A DNA stretch of 64,000 nt from Megalonaias nervosa (GCA_016617855.1 JAECUM010005009.1:62001-126000), one strand, 5' to 3'; positions 46,978-57,746 are shown, numbered from the stretch's first letter. Notes: generated by a model from the letters alone, not told the origin. Program-made: numbers and translations.

Positions 46978-47232
46978 GGAAAAATTTCTACAGAAAAAGA
47001 AAACACGTCCGCACGCCAGAAGGAAGTTGGCTCAACTAACGCCAACGTCCCTAGCAGAGAGGATCCCTCCGCGCGCAGCCGGTGCGAAAGCATTGCGATT
47101 GGCTTGGCATAACACGTGATTAAAAACTTTAAATATATTGGCCCTTCACAGCGCATTACCCGACAGATCTGGCGGGAAATTGTAGACCCAATCACACCAC
47201 CCAAAAATGTCTTTACGTGAGCGTAAATCGTT
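46978..47232. repeat. Modular repeat, copy 1 (modules 1 and 3)
   Basis: Module 1 (about 46978-47038) matches 54572-54618. Module 3 (about 47060-47232) matches 58190-58360 closely, from TCCCTCCGCGCGCAGCCGG to TAGACCCA-TCACACC. The roughly 430-bp module 2 is absent. Module 3 carries ATTGGC (47098), CACGTG (47113), TTTAAATATA and GGCGGGAAA (47171). Confidence 0.8.
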
Positions 47233-48169
47233 TTATGTGAGGTGCTCTTACACCTGTAGAAGAGGGGTGCAAGTTATTGTCAGAAAGAAAGTAAATGAAA
47301 AAACACGGGGTTCTATATTATTAACATGTTGGATGAGATTGTAAAATTAAATATCAATACAGCAGCCTACTCTATCCGACATCGATAGAGTCGAAAGGAA
47401 GATTGAGAGTGAACAAACAGAATTCCCTAGATCAGTCGTGCAAATATTACAAAGTCAAAGTATATGGGTACATAATTAGAAAAAGACAAAACGTTGTGTT
47501 TGATCCTGGCCACATTCGTGACTTTGTATTGAACATAAATGATATTAGTGAACCACAAATTTGCTATGTATTTACAGCATAACGTAATTATTTGTACAAT
47601 GTCTAGAGAGTAAACGTGCTAAGAAATTGAACAATGAGACATAACGTATAATACGGAAATTTTTTGAGGCTGCAACCGCCATAAACAGAAATACAGCAAA
47701 TAGAGCTTGCTGCATTTCTGGAAGCCACAAACAGGTGGGTGTGGCAAAGAACAAAAATGTCCAGCATCAAAGAAGGAAAATATCAATGTTGATCAAAATT
47801 AAACAGATGAATTATGTAGTGCCGGAGCAGTAGAGCACCCTCATACTCCCGGGTAGTTAGGATATATCTACCATGTATGAAAGTTTGGAAAAAAATCTTT
47901 AAAACGGATGCGCCTCCTTCGTTAATGCGCTGTTGGTCTTCCTGAGCTGGTAGAGCACCGTAATATGCTCCTGGCGGTCGAAAAGGCAGGTAGACACAAA
48001 TTAGTCCGGGTCGTTTGAATGATATCCCAGCAAAGCACGGTCGATGCCCAAGAGTCAAGGTCTGTGAAACCCACGAGACCGGAAAGAGAAAGTAGCACAT
48101 AGCAGAATGGCGATCTTAGAAAAAGTAACTGAATTGTTACAAAGTTGAGACCCATTTGCCTAACCTTAT
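47233..48169. other. Region downstream of the DIRS-like recombinase
   Basis: Minus-strand frames at 47572-47754 and 47783-48155 show no recognised domain. They may be the 3' part of the DIRS-like element. I did not find its terminal repeats. Confidence 0.35.
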
Positions 48170-48919
48170 GTATTTCTTAAATGCTTCCGATCTCCAGGGG
48201 CCCAATTCCCTTATTTAGTTGTCAATAAAACCTTGTCTGGCCGCCTCTGCGGAGGGCCCAGTTCTAAAACTATGGGACTTAAAATGGTTAGAGTTAAAGC
48301 GATAAAAGCAAAGCACTCATCTAAGTTCTGCATTAAATTCTATTCTGGAAACTGGTTGCCCATTTTGATTCATAAAAAGCGTTCCTGGAGTATTACCCCT
48401 GAGAGTTAGGTATGCATGTCGCAGGATTTTGTCGGGCGTCAACATGCAATATATATGGTTGTCCCAAGCAGTGTTTGAAGTGTCGAAAAGTGATTCTAAG
48501 ACGCTTGTGGAAAAATATGACTTTGAGATAATTGTATTAAATTATCATTCTGATGACAGTTGTTTGCAATGTAATCTATTCTGAAAAAGGCATGGAAAGC
48601 CATGTAAAAATCGCCGAACACATGGTACGCCTGAAATGGTCTGAGATGGTATGCATAAAAACTAAGCTTATCCAGTGCAACTTTGTCAATTAGCAAACGA
48701 ACATCCTGTAATTTACTTTTGTGAATGGTTTGAATGAGTTTTTAAATAAGGAATGAGGAAGGAATGAGGAAGAGGGTCTGCGAAGCCGTTAAGTTTGTGC
48801 ACATATTCAACTGCAGAAACAAAAGTGGATATCAAAGATGCCGCATATTTCTTGTTGATTAAGTGCGCTAAGAAGAGGGCCAAATAGGTTATTAAAGCTG
48901 GGATAGAGAACTCAGTCAC
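48170..48919 (-). pseudogene. Tyrosine recombinase of DIRS-like element
   Basis: The N-terminal part at 48919-48713 has NKKYAASLISTFVSAVEYVH then KLNGFADPLPHSFLI, the DIRS-type core-binding helices. The C-terminal catalytic part near 48300-48175 reads HSFRTGPSAEAARQGF, then IRELGPWRSEAFKKYIRL. It keeps the HxxR motif and the terminal Tyr nucleophile region; the usual LGRW reads LGPW. A TAA interrupts between them (before IREL), and frames shift in the middle. It would have circularised or integrated the element's cDNA. Confidence 0.8.
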
Positions 48920-48992
48920 GCTGTCTGATGTGATCTCTTGATATAGCGTCCAAACCCGCTTATATGTGGTTTGTGTAGCTGGGTGAAGGATG

Positions 48993-49450
48993 TTAGTTGG
49001 GTGTAGGATGTTTTAAGCAAATGGTCAAGCGTACTCTATAGATGGGCAAGGTTGGAAGAAGCGGAATGCGATGAGGGTGCGAGTCCGCATAGGGAGCCAT
49101 GACGTGGAAACTGGAAACCTGTTGGCTAGAAAGGGCATCGGCGAGTCTGTTATGTTTACCTGGTATATGTTTTGCCCAGAACAAGACATTTAACTTAAGG
49201 CAAGAGTACAAATTTGCGAATGAAATGCATGATTTTTATGTCCGTAGAGGATTGCTTGTTTATGATTTCAATTAAGGCTTGATTGTCGTGTGGAAATATA
49301 TACATTTATTCTCCCCAGACATCAACTGCCAGAACGATGGAGTAGAATTATAGGAGCGTTATATTTTGATATGCCCATGTCTGATCCCAAATGCCATAGA
49401 AATAATGTGTGCTTAGGATCGCACCGTATCCGACTGAGGCAGAATCATCT
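48993..49450 (-). pseudogene. RNase H end of DIRS-like element
   Basis: The frame at 49211-48993 holds LFWAKHIPGKHNRLADALSS, the RNase H C-terminal block, followed by QVSSFHVMAPYADSHPHRIP, which matches the DIRS-type spacer before the recombinase. The upstream catalytic part is broken across frames. Confidence 0.7.
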
Positions 49451-49499
49451 GTGTACAAGTCCAACGTATCGGAAGTCATCCAAATGTCAGGCAAGAATA

Positions 49500-50257
49500 A
49501 AGATCTACCGTTAATCTGGTTAAAAAGTTTGTCAGGCTCTTAAATCTTTTTTTTACCTCCTTTCTTGGTCAAATCTGGTGATGAGGTTTTGAGATGCCAA
49601 TTGTCAAGTTGACGAGTCCCATAAGAAATGCTCGTTCCGGCAAAATTACTGCGCAAGCAAAGGTAAAAGTGCCTATGATGGATTGCAACTCCTTGAGAGT
49701 AATTTTATTTCGAGTCAGATATCAATGTAGGAGTTTGTTACATTTTTCTAGTTTGTCCGTGGGAAGGCGAACCTCCACTCTCACGGAATCCAATCCGTAT
49801 CCGAGGTACGTGATGTCCCTGTTTCGCCACAAAAAACCAAAACAATGATATTGCATGGGACAAATCGGAAGAATGCGGAAAGCATTTGATATGTCTGTTT
49901 TTGCCATAAGCCACTCCCTACCCAGCAGTTTTATACATGTGATGGCATTATCAATGCCTTCGTAATGTACTGCTGATTGTTGAATCTGAATTCCATCGTT
50001 AACCTAATCGCCCGGTGGGATGAAAAGGTGATGAATTAGTCTAAAAGACCCAGGATTTTTTTTTCGACTAGACCCAGGGGCGAAATGTGTAAATTGGGAA
50101 ATGGTTTTGTACGAAAAGGCCTTGCAAAGCGACCCACTGCCAATTCTTTCTGTATCTTTACTTCAGTAATTTGGGCATTAGTTCGAGGCGATTTCAGATT
50201 CTTACATACGTGTGTTTGCAATGTCCCCTTAAACCCCATATCTAAACCCTTTTGCAC
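49500..50257 (-). pseudogene. Reverse transcriptase of DIRS-like element
   Basis: The frame at 50257-50036 ends with ELAVGRFARPFRTKPFPNLH then ISPLGLVEKK, the DIRS RT start. The frame at 49907-49722 has MAKTDISNAFRILPICPMQY and HCFGFLW, the first catalytic Asp block. The YVDD-type motif was not clearly seen. Several shifts and stops. Confidence 0.75.
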
Positions 50258-51560
50258 ACCTTAAAGCAGGTATTCCTTTGTGGCAGGATCAAAATCGTGG
50301 AGCCAATATTGCAAGCGGTCAATTCTGATCGTGGTAGGCAAAGGATCAGCACTATTTGCCGACAGGTTTCTTGTTCGGGTTAGTGTTTCGAGGTTGTTCG
50401 AATCGTTGAAAACGGAAAACCTGGTTGTTAGGTTGCTGCGGTTGTACTGTGGAAGTAACATAAAGAGCTGGGAAATGGTTTGGGACAGTGAATGAATGAG
50501 TCTTCCCATAAAAAAAATTGAAGCACTTTTGCTGAAAATTGCATGAAAATCCCGATGAACAGCAACCGCTATTGTGGTAACTAAAACTCCCTTCGGATAC
50601 CTAATTTTAGTATTTGTGAGGGATTGTTTTATGTGTAGTTGTTATGATTCGACTAGCACACCCTTCATATAGAGTTCTAGATGCGTGGTACTCCATTTAG
50701 CTTTCCTCTTTGCAACCAATTTTCTAACATTTTCCTCATAGTACCTTCAATCAGCGCGTCTTTCCTCAAGTTTAAGGATAGTTTCCATGTATTAGGGAAG
50801 AGAGGTACTAACCAAGGGATATTTTTCACATAGGATACTAGTGAACCTGCTCCAAGCGAGAATGCACTGTCCTATTGTGAGCTCGACGTTCCTAATATTT
50901 GGGACAATGCCAAGTTCAGGACCAGTACTGTGCGTATCTAACTGAAATTTGAAACCAGCATCCTGCGAGTTGTTCAGGAGGGTAGAAAAATTATGAGCCC
51001 GCCTATATGTTTGTCTTAACTTTATCAGGAATTAGAGTGGACGGTGTGACCGACGAGCTTACAAATTGTGATTACGAAACAGAAAGCCCCCCGGAAACAA
51101 ACGATTTGGACAACGTTACCTGTATCCACAGCTGTACCTGTAAGTGTAGCCGTGGTTTCCACAATGGCGCAGGAGACCATGGATGCTGCTGGTGTGTTGT
51201 CTGTAGGATCCAAGTTGAAACCCAGTTTGTGAACTATTTTCCGTGGACGGCCTGAGCAGAGCTACCAGCTGATCAATTTTTTTTATGGATCTGCTGTTTC
51301 ACTTGGGTTGTGAGCCTGACAGACCTCTTGGGTTATAAATTAAGAAGATGGATGTGCATCCAAGCCCCTTCGCTGGATGTTCCAGGTTGAGGGTTGGCGG
51401 CCGCTGGTGTTGACAATGGTACCTTCTTTCTGGGCCTCTTCACCGCCTCTTGGATTTTGGACATTGGTTATCTTGACTGCCATTTGCGACGCCACCGCAG
51501 CTTTCCTGGGGGGGCATTCTGTAAGGAATGCTACGAAAAAATTACATAAATTTCAGTGTA
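50258..51560 (-). pseudogene. gag-like region of DIRS-like element
   Basis: Minus-strand frames continue upstream of RT. IRIDRLQYWLHDFDPATKEY (near 50300) stops at a TAA just before GVQKGLDMGF. This short block is typical just before DIRS-type RT. Farther upstream, ASQMAVKITNVQNPRGGEEA (near 51500-51440) and LDPTDNTPAASMVS (near 51210) look like the N-terminal gag half. The middle is frame-scrambled. Confidence 0.5.
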
Positions 51561-51899
51561 TTACTACGTTGCAATTGTTGCAAATACATAACCTTTACTG
51601 TAGTATTATGAACAGCATTGTTTATTGTCGTGAGATGACTCACGAACTCGGTAATATTAAGAAACGAAATGATAAAAGAACCACAATTTGACCATTATGA
51701 GAAGTATGGGGCATTGTTTTGAGGTGCGGAATGCTACATAAAACCAGTACCAACAGAACAATTACAGGTCAGTGGGCCTAAACGATCTGGGCAAAAATAG
51801 CCCATGGACAGGGAGCGAAGTGGCGGAAGCAGAAAGCATAAATAACTTATCTAGTGTCAAGTAGTGAGGTGCGGAACCCAAGAACGCCAAACATGAAAC

Positions 51900-52170
51900 T
51901 CGTAGCAAACGTAAAACGTACGGAATCACCTGGTTAACACACAGGCCACTGATACGAAATCGAATGGTAATCATAATATCCAGCGTTATGGAACCAACTG
52001 GTAAACACACAGGCCAATGATACCGAATCAGCTGGTAATCATAAAAAACCAGTGGTACGGAACCAACCAGTGGTACGGAACCAACTGGTAAACACACATG
52101 CCAGTGATACAGAATCAACTGGTGATCATAAAATCCAGTGGTACGCAACCAACTGGGAAACATAAGGTTA
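51900..52170. repeat. 34-bp satellite, block 1
   Basis: About eight 34-bp units of two alternating forms: CCAGTGGTACGGAACCAACT followed by GGTAAACACACATG, and CCAGTGATACGGAATCAACT followed by GGTAATCATAAAAT. The 68-bp pair is the repeating unit. Each unit has a near-palindromic core (CCAGT...ACTGG). The right end has CGCAACCAACTGGGAAACAT then AGGTTAACATAA, as in block 2. Confidence 0.85.
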
Positions 52171-52453
52171 ACATAACAATTGGTAAACACTGTAACAAAA
52201 TAACCGAGTTGGGATTTCGAACTTAGAACACTGTTGATGGTAATACAAATATAATGTTTATTGATGTATGATTTAAATAAGAAAATAAATATGATTGATA
52301 CGTGCGTGTATGGGTATGGGTCCCAATATTGGACAAATTAACATAATACGCACGAAACCTAAAAATGCAACAAATACAAATGAATGACTTTACATAGTAC
52401 AAGGACAAAGGCGAACAAATCACAGCAATTTCACACGATGAAAATAATAGGTG

Positions 52454-52528
52454 TTTTACTCAAATAGTAAAAAATGAAGTATTCACTCAACTAGTGAAAA
52501 ATGAGATTGTTTTACTCAAATAGTAAAA
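52454..52528. other. Three small hairpins in a row
   Basis: TTTTACT-CAAAT-AGTAAAA occurs at 52454-52472 and again at 52510-52528. Between them TTCACT-CAACT-AGTGAA lies at 52482-52498. All have perfect 6-7 bp stems and 5-nt loops. They lie downstream of the minus-strand exon that ends at 52746. Confidence 0.6.
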
Positions 52529-52745
52529 TGTGGTGAATAAAATGTGGTGAATTGATTGGAGAGGTATTATACGAAAATATCATGTACCCTCCCAAAACGA
52601 TGGGTATAACAAAACCCCAAAAATTAGCCCACGGCTAAAATATTACATACAGGGAGTAACAAAACACTCCGTCAAAATTACATTTGGCTACCAGTCACAC
52701 TGGTCAATCAAGTAAGTATCATTACAGGTAGTCACCGACCACCTT

Positions 52746-52886
52746 TCAATTCCTTCTGTGGTTAGCTCTGTAGCTGGTACCACGTCGACCACGATCCCTC
52801 ATGATCACTCTGATCAGTCTGGCCAGCTCTCCAGTCATTCTAGTCAGCTCTACAGCTGCTATGTTCACTCTGGTCACCCTGGTCAC
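52746..52886 (-). CDS. Candidate last exon of a small minus-strand gene
   Basis: On the minus strand, after GCATTTTCAG, 46 codons are open to TGA at 52748-52746. The peptide starts VTRVTRVNIAAVELTRMTGE, continues LARLIRVIMRDRGRRG, and ends with a basic tail of Arg, His and Asn: an amphipathic helix plus a basic end. It joins in phase 0 to the exon at 53262-53325, which has a TAA upstream in the same frame. The usable start may therefore be the internal ATG at 52838, giving 30 residues. It is less AT-rich than its flanks. No family recognised. Confidence 0.3.
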   Translation of the reverse strand: MTRVTRVNIAAVELTRMTGELARLIRVIMRDRGRRGTSYRANHRRN

Positions 52887-53261
52887 CTGAAAATGCAACT
52901 AATACCGTGTACTATTCATGACACAGGCATATAAGATAAAACGTAATGACGTTATATACGGTAAGTTATGTAAATTACATTATCGGAACAATATTACAGA
53001 ACAATAAACAGGTTCGAAAGTGAACCTGTGTCCGATGGGATTCCTATGGTACTAAACGTTTCTTAATAAAATGCAACTTTATATTGCTAATGTAAGATCT
53101 CTTGCTAAGTCACAACAAGAATAGAAAAATATTTGCGTTATACTGCGCAAGCCAAAGCTACATTGAAAACATACAAAAATGAACGTGGTAATACCAAAAA
53201 TAGCTATTACTTACAATATGCAAAAGAAATAATATACATAAGGAATTTATAAATTACATAC

Positions 53262-53325
53262 CTCTACAGCTGAAGATGTGCAAGTCCCTAAGTAGACTGC
53301 TTACTGACAAGACATTCCGTAATGT
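53262..53325 (-). other. Candidate first exon of the small minus-strand gene
   Basis: Ends at the donor GTATGT (minus strand, intron from 53261). It starts roughly 25-30 nt below a TATA box at 53351-53356. It contains an ATG with only four codons before TAA, so it is probably mostly leader. Exon start is inferred from the TATA position. Confidence 0.25.
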
Positions 53326-53350
53326 AAAGATATCACTTTAGGGAGAGGCA

Positions 53351-53385
53351 TTTATACACAGACGATGTAGCCTATATCGTCTGTG
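53351..53385 (-). promoter_or_regulatory. TATA box with adjoining 10-bp dyad
   Basis: On the minus strand TATAAA (53356-53351) is immediately preceded by a perfect inverted repeat. CACAGACGAT (53357-53366) and ATCGTCTGTG (53376-53385) are separated by 9 nt. A dyad abutting a TATA box could be a protein-binding site or an RNA hairpin. Confidence 0.45.
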
Positions 53386-53571
53386 AAATTCGGTTTTTGC
53401 TATCGAAAGCACTTCGCACGTGCGGCATAGGATGAACCGAACTCACTGTTTGGAAATAATGTACAATATACAAAAATCACCCTCTGGTATCGTTGTACAC
53501 AAAAAACGAAACCCGAGTACATGTATTTAATAAATAGAGAGATTCATACAATTCCGTGACAAAGACACATG

Positions 53572-54080
53572 CCAGATATACGGAATCAACTGGTAATCAT
53601 AAAATCCAGTGGTACGGAACCAACTGGTAAACACACATGCCAGTGATACGGATTCAACTGGTAATCATAAAAACCAGCGGTACGGAACCAACTTGTAAAC
53701 ACACATGCCAGTGATACGGAATCAACTGGTAATCACAAAATCCAGTGGTACGGAACCAACTGGTAAACACACAAGCCAGTGATACGGATTCAACTGGTAA
53801 TCATAAAATCCAGTGGCACGGAACCAACTGGTAAACACACATGCCAGTGATACGGAATCAACTGGTAATCACAAAATCCAGTGGTACGGAACCAACTGGT
53901 AAACACACAAACCAGTGAACCGGAATCAACAGTAATCATAAAATCCAGTGGTACGCAACCAACTGGGAAACATTAGGTTAACATAAAATCCAGTGGTGTG
54001 GAACCAGCTGGCTAACACATAATGCAGTGGTACGGAACCAGCTGGAAAACACAACTAGTGGTACGAAACCAAATGAAAGA
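53572..54080. repeat. 34-bp satellite, block 2
   Basis: About 15 units of the same alternating 34-bp forms as block 1, in the same orientation. It ends with the same CGCAACCAACTGGGAAACAT variant followed by degenerate units. The 1.4 kb between the blocks is not repetitive. Confidence 0.9.
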
Positions 54081-54571
54081 AAACAAACATGGAGACGTTT
54101 GCAAATCCTGTTCGAAAGTATTTTATCAGTGTAACAAGTACCAAAGACGGACAAAGCACTCTTAGGTACATATGTTGATGAAATGAATTTACGTAAAGAT
54201 GATGTCAAGTATATCTACATATAGCTTTATAGTTCTCTGATTTAACTTTACGTACGACAGAGAGGTTGAGGCTGATAATTTTGTCGACTATCCTGCCCCC
54301 GATCACATGCATATCAATTCTAGAAAGCGCCGAATATTAAAATCGGGGCGCAATCGATCGTCTATTTCTGATTTAAATGACGCTGTAATCTTTTACAGAT
54401 CGAATGACCCTGTATGAGAGTGACGTAATGTATAACAAAAGAAAGGTTAGCAGAATTTGTGGAATGGAAACAAGTTAATATAAGTAAATACTTAAATTTC
54501 AGGACGATTAGTCTGGGTCAAAATTCCAGGAAACGATGAAGGTCTAACAGCATGAACCGATAACAAACCAA
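54081..54571. other. No recognisable gene
   Basis: Short frames only. A slightly GC-richer patch at 54290-54370 includes the palindrome CGATCG. Nothing identified. Confidence 0.4.
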
Positions 54572-55054
54572 GAAAATATTTCTACAGAAAAAGAAAACAG
54601 AAGGAAAATGGCTCAACTGGAATCAGGCCACAATTATTAGTTCCGGTTCAGTACCCACGAATGTAGTCCCAGTCTATTTTTGGAGCATTTTTTCCTGTCT
54701 CCTTTTGGTGCTGATACGAGAGTTAGATTTAGGCATTCTTGGTATGGATTTAAAGGCAATTGTTTATTCTTTAGAATATGAGCGTATGGTGTGGTTGTCT
54801 GTGTGTGTTTCAGCGACAGTGTACAGTAAGTAATAAGGTCTTGGTAATGATCGGAAGTGAAATCTGTGTTCCATTACACGTTGGTTTGCTTACTGTCCAG
54901 CCTTTCAAATGCCGGTGAACCTTTGACAAGAACTTCACCGTGAAGTCATCTTTGAAGGTATTTTACATTAACATATGATTTGTATTGATTGTCACACAGT
55001 GGAAAGTTCGGTACTGAGAAACAAATGTAGAGAATATATAGTAAAACTAATTCT
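54572..55054. repeat. Modular repeat, copy 2 (modules 1 and 2)
   Basis: Module 1 (54572-54618, TTTCTACAGAAAAAGAAAAC to GGCTCAACT) matches 46978-47038. Module 2 (54619-55054, from GGAATCAGGCCACAATTA to GAATATATAGTAAAA) matches 57747-58188. Module 3 is absent. Confidence 0.8.
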
Positions 55055-56774
55055 GTCCTATGTCCAGTCAGGGCAGTATTTGAGTAAAGTTTAAATTGGT
55101 ATAAAATCTTTATTATGAATGATAGACGCGTGCAATTTTAATATGCATAGTGACTTTGAAAATATAAGAATAAAATTAAAAATACAAAATTAATTTTATT
55201 TTAAAAATTTAAATGAAATTTAAAAATAAAAAAAAACTATCCCTCCAAAATGCACATATATAACATTTACTAGGAATGATATTAAATCCTATTAGCATGT
55301 ATCTATTCCTACACCATATGCAAGCTCCAATGATGGATAGTTGTCAAATTTTGTCAGAGAAATATCTTTTTAAGTCAAAATGAGACCATCATTTAAAATA
55401 CATGAAGACAAAATTATATTTTGTATTGTGCCTTTAGGTCATTCAAACTGTTTATTAAGGGTCCAAACAGTTAATTTATGTATTTATGATGGGGTGACTT
55501 CCTGCGTAACATATGTCTGCTTGTATAGCTATCAGCAATTGTTTATAAACATAGTTATAAGGTATTTAGTGAGAGAACAGAGATGAAAACTTTATACTAG
55601 AACCTGCTCAAGAGCTCTACTAAATCATTTTAAGCTGTCAGAGAATGAAATACGGGTGAAATGGATAAAATATACTATCCCCAGGTATATTTACCCTAGC
55701 ATGTAAGAAAACAGCAACATGATGTAAGTTGAACATAAAAAACATTCCATTTCACTGTTCAGTTTCGTTTAGAGATTGATTGATGTAGTGCTGCATTGTG
55801 GCCTATACGATATTATGGGAATTCCAATGATCCATATTGCTTTATGCATTATTAATTACAAATAATATTTGTTAACTGACACTCTAAAGATTACATAATA
55901 TTCAAACAGATTATTTGAATTTAACTTTGTACAATTGATCTTAACATGGTTAGATATCCGACGTGAACAAATATCCATATATTTTAGAATGCTTGGGATT
56001 AAAAGTTAACATTCAGTACATCATATCAGCTGACATTGTACCTATAGTGAATCTGTAAGGCACAGTTATGGCTGTGTGCACTTCAAATATCCCAAAATGT
56101 TATTTTTATCATGAATATGCCTATGTATGGTAACATATTTCAATTTAGTACTTGGACAGAGTGCGGTATTGTAGCATCAGCTGATATCTGATTCTATTGA
56201 ATCATTAAGCTTAATAACTGGTAACCAACACTCTTTAAAATACACTAAAAATGTTCAAACAGATCATTTGAATTATGTTTGTAAGTGTGATTTTAACAAT
56301 ACATTGTATATGTCCCACATATGCAAATGTCCATCCTTGTTTAAAAAAATTGGGGATCAGAATTTCACATTTAGTTGATGATATAGGATCTATTGGTAAC
56401 TATAGTTCATCTCTGTGGCCACATTTGGCTGCATTTACTTGCAATATCCAAAATTGTTCTTTCCCTCATGAATTAACCTCACCGTTCCAACATTGCCTTA
56501 AACTGTATGATACATACTCTACCTGATTAGTTATTTAACCTGTAAGTGGCTAAATATGCTTCTAGAAACCACGTACATATTTAGGATGCATTTATTACTT
56601 TAATACATGCCCATTGCTTCACATTTCTGAGTGTCACTCTGTCAAGTTTACTATTTTTTCCCATGTTTGCAACCTGAATGTTATTTTGAAATCACCATAT
56701 CTAACACATTTTAACTTTATTACCTACATCTTACTGTTTTTTCGAATTAAGTGAAACATGTTAATTCTTTTCAG
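55055..56774. other. Intron 4 sequence, no gene seen
   Basis: Very AT-rich, with an A/T-only patch near 55160-55240. No coding or element signal recognised. Confidence 0.45.
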
Positions 56775-56887
56775 GTCTAGCCTGGTACCTGGAACAAAGT
56801 GTTAGAGTTGGATCAGTTTGGAAGCTCTCCAGTAGTCCGGTGGTGATAACAAGGATTCAGAAGGACATGTGCAGCGTACTGCCATAA
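56775..56887 (+). CDS. Five-exon gene, coding exon 5 (stop)
   Basis: Preceded by TTAATTCTTTTCAG. It enters in phase 1, matching exon 4, and is open to TAA at 56885-56887. It encodes residues 154-190, starting GLAWYLEQSVRVGSVWKL and ending KDMCSVLP. With exons 1-4 it gives 573 nt, exactly 191 codons including stop. An AATAAA at 57151-57156 gives a 3' UTR of about 280 bp. Intron 4 would be 16.4 kb and contain the LINE, the DIRS-like element and the satellites. The distance and short length make this the least certain exon join. Confidence 0.5.
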
Positions 56888-57150
56888 GTGACCAAGATTA
56901 CTTCATATGAGCACACTGATATACAGCACCTCAAAGACATGGCTTAAGTCTTCATGAGAGAGATTAACACCATTGTTCAGTAAGGCAGAGCCTCCCTAAA
57001 GCTGTATTTTCCTATCACATTGTCGCCTTTTGCAGTTATCGACATTGAAATGGAATGCCTTTTTGCTATAAAACATGGTAGTGGTCCCATCAAAACTTAA
57101 AATTTGAGTGCGCTATTAGTTACACAAACAACTGCCTAAGTACCCGAGAC

Positions 57151-57156
57151 AATAAA
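57151..57156 (+). terminator. Poly(A) signal of the five-exon gene
   Basis: AATAAA 264 nt after the TAA of exon 5, in a GAGACAATAAATGTGG context. Confidence 0.45.
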
Positions 57157-57560
57157 TGTGGAATATAGCACCTGTCATTGTTTCTTTAGGGTGTACACCT
57201 ATATGCATCTGGACAGGCATATTGCAATTTGCTGCCAGAATCACTGTGAGCTATCATGCATCACTACCCTGGGAAAAATGTTATCAATTGTACAGATCCA
57301 AACTACCATTTGTTTTAAATACCATTCATTAGTCAACTTTTCTGTCTAAAATTTGTCAAATTGAATTTTATAACTTGTATGAAAATTTAATTTTTCAATA
57401 AAATTTAGTTATAAAAATTTAAATGTGTATATAAATTTCCATTAAAGTTAAAATATCAATATTTTTAAATTTCAAACATATTTTCAGACACGCCTTCTCG
57501 TGTATTATAATTACGTTTTGCTGCATTGAAAAATTCCTATAATTAAGGAAGATAAAGCAA
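57157..57560. other. No gene seen
   Basis: Very AT-rich sequence (57355-57480 is almost all A and T). No coding signal. Confidence 0.4.
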
Positions 57561-57720
57561 ATTTAGTTTTGGTTTCTCAAGAACACTTGGACTACAACTT
57601 GCGCCCTGTGGAACACCAGCACTACACACATTCTGACAGCTGTCACATGTCTTGTTTGCAAGGAAATTCCAAAAGACTTCATGTATAAAGTTGAAATAGG
57701 TGTGGCATGAAAATATAAAA
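57561..57720 (-). pseudogene. LINE reverse transcriptase scrap
   Basis: On the minus strand FLANKTCDSC is followed by CSAGVPQGASCSPSVL, a degenerate copy of the AGVPQGS-x-L-x-P-x-L RT motif of non-LTR elements. About 50 codons only. It is unrelated in sequence to the LINE at 40.7-44.8 kb and abuts copy 3 of the modular repeat. Confidence 0.5.
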
Positions 57721-57746
57721 GTTTGACTACAAAACTGGGCCTGTAA

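Larger units (their letters stand above)
48170..51560 (-). mobile_element. DIRS-like tyrosine-recombinase retrotransposon, decayed
   Basis: Minus-strand order is gag-like region (51.56-50.26 kb), reverse transcriptase (50.26-49.5 kb), RNase H (about 49.4-49.1 kb) and tyrosine recombinase (48.92-48.17 kb). RT-RH followed by a tyrosine recombinase, with no integrase, is the layout of the DIRS order. Many stops and frameshifts are present. Inverted terminal repeats and the internal complementary region were not identified. It lies in intron 4 of the plus-strand gene. Confidence 0.8.

Noticed and set aside
51762..52190. 142-codon minus-strand frame
   Set aside because: Runs through the 34-bp satellite. 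The composition reflects the repeat and no domain is present.
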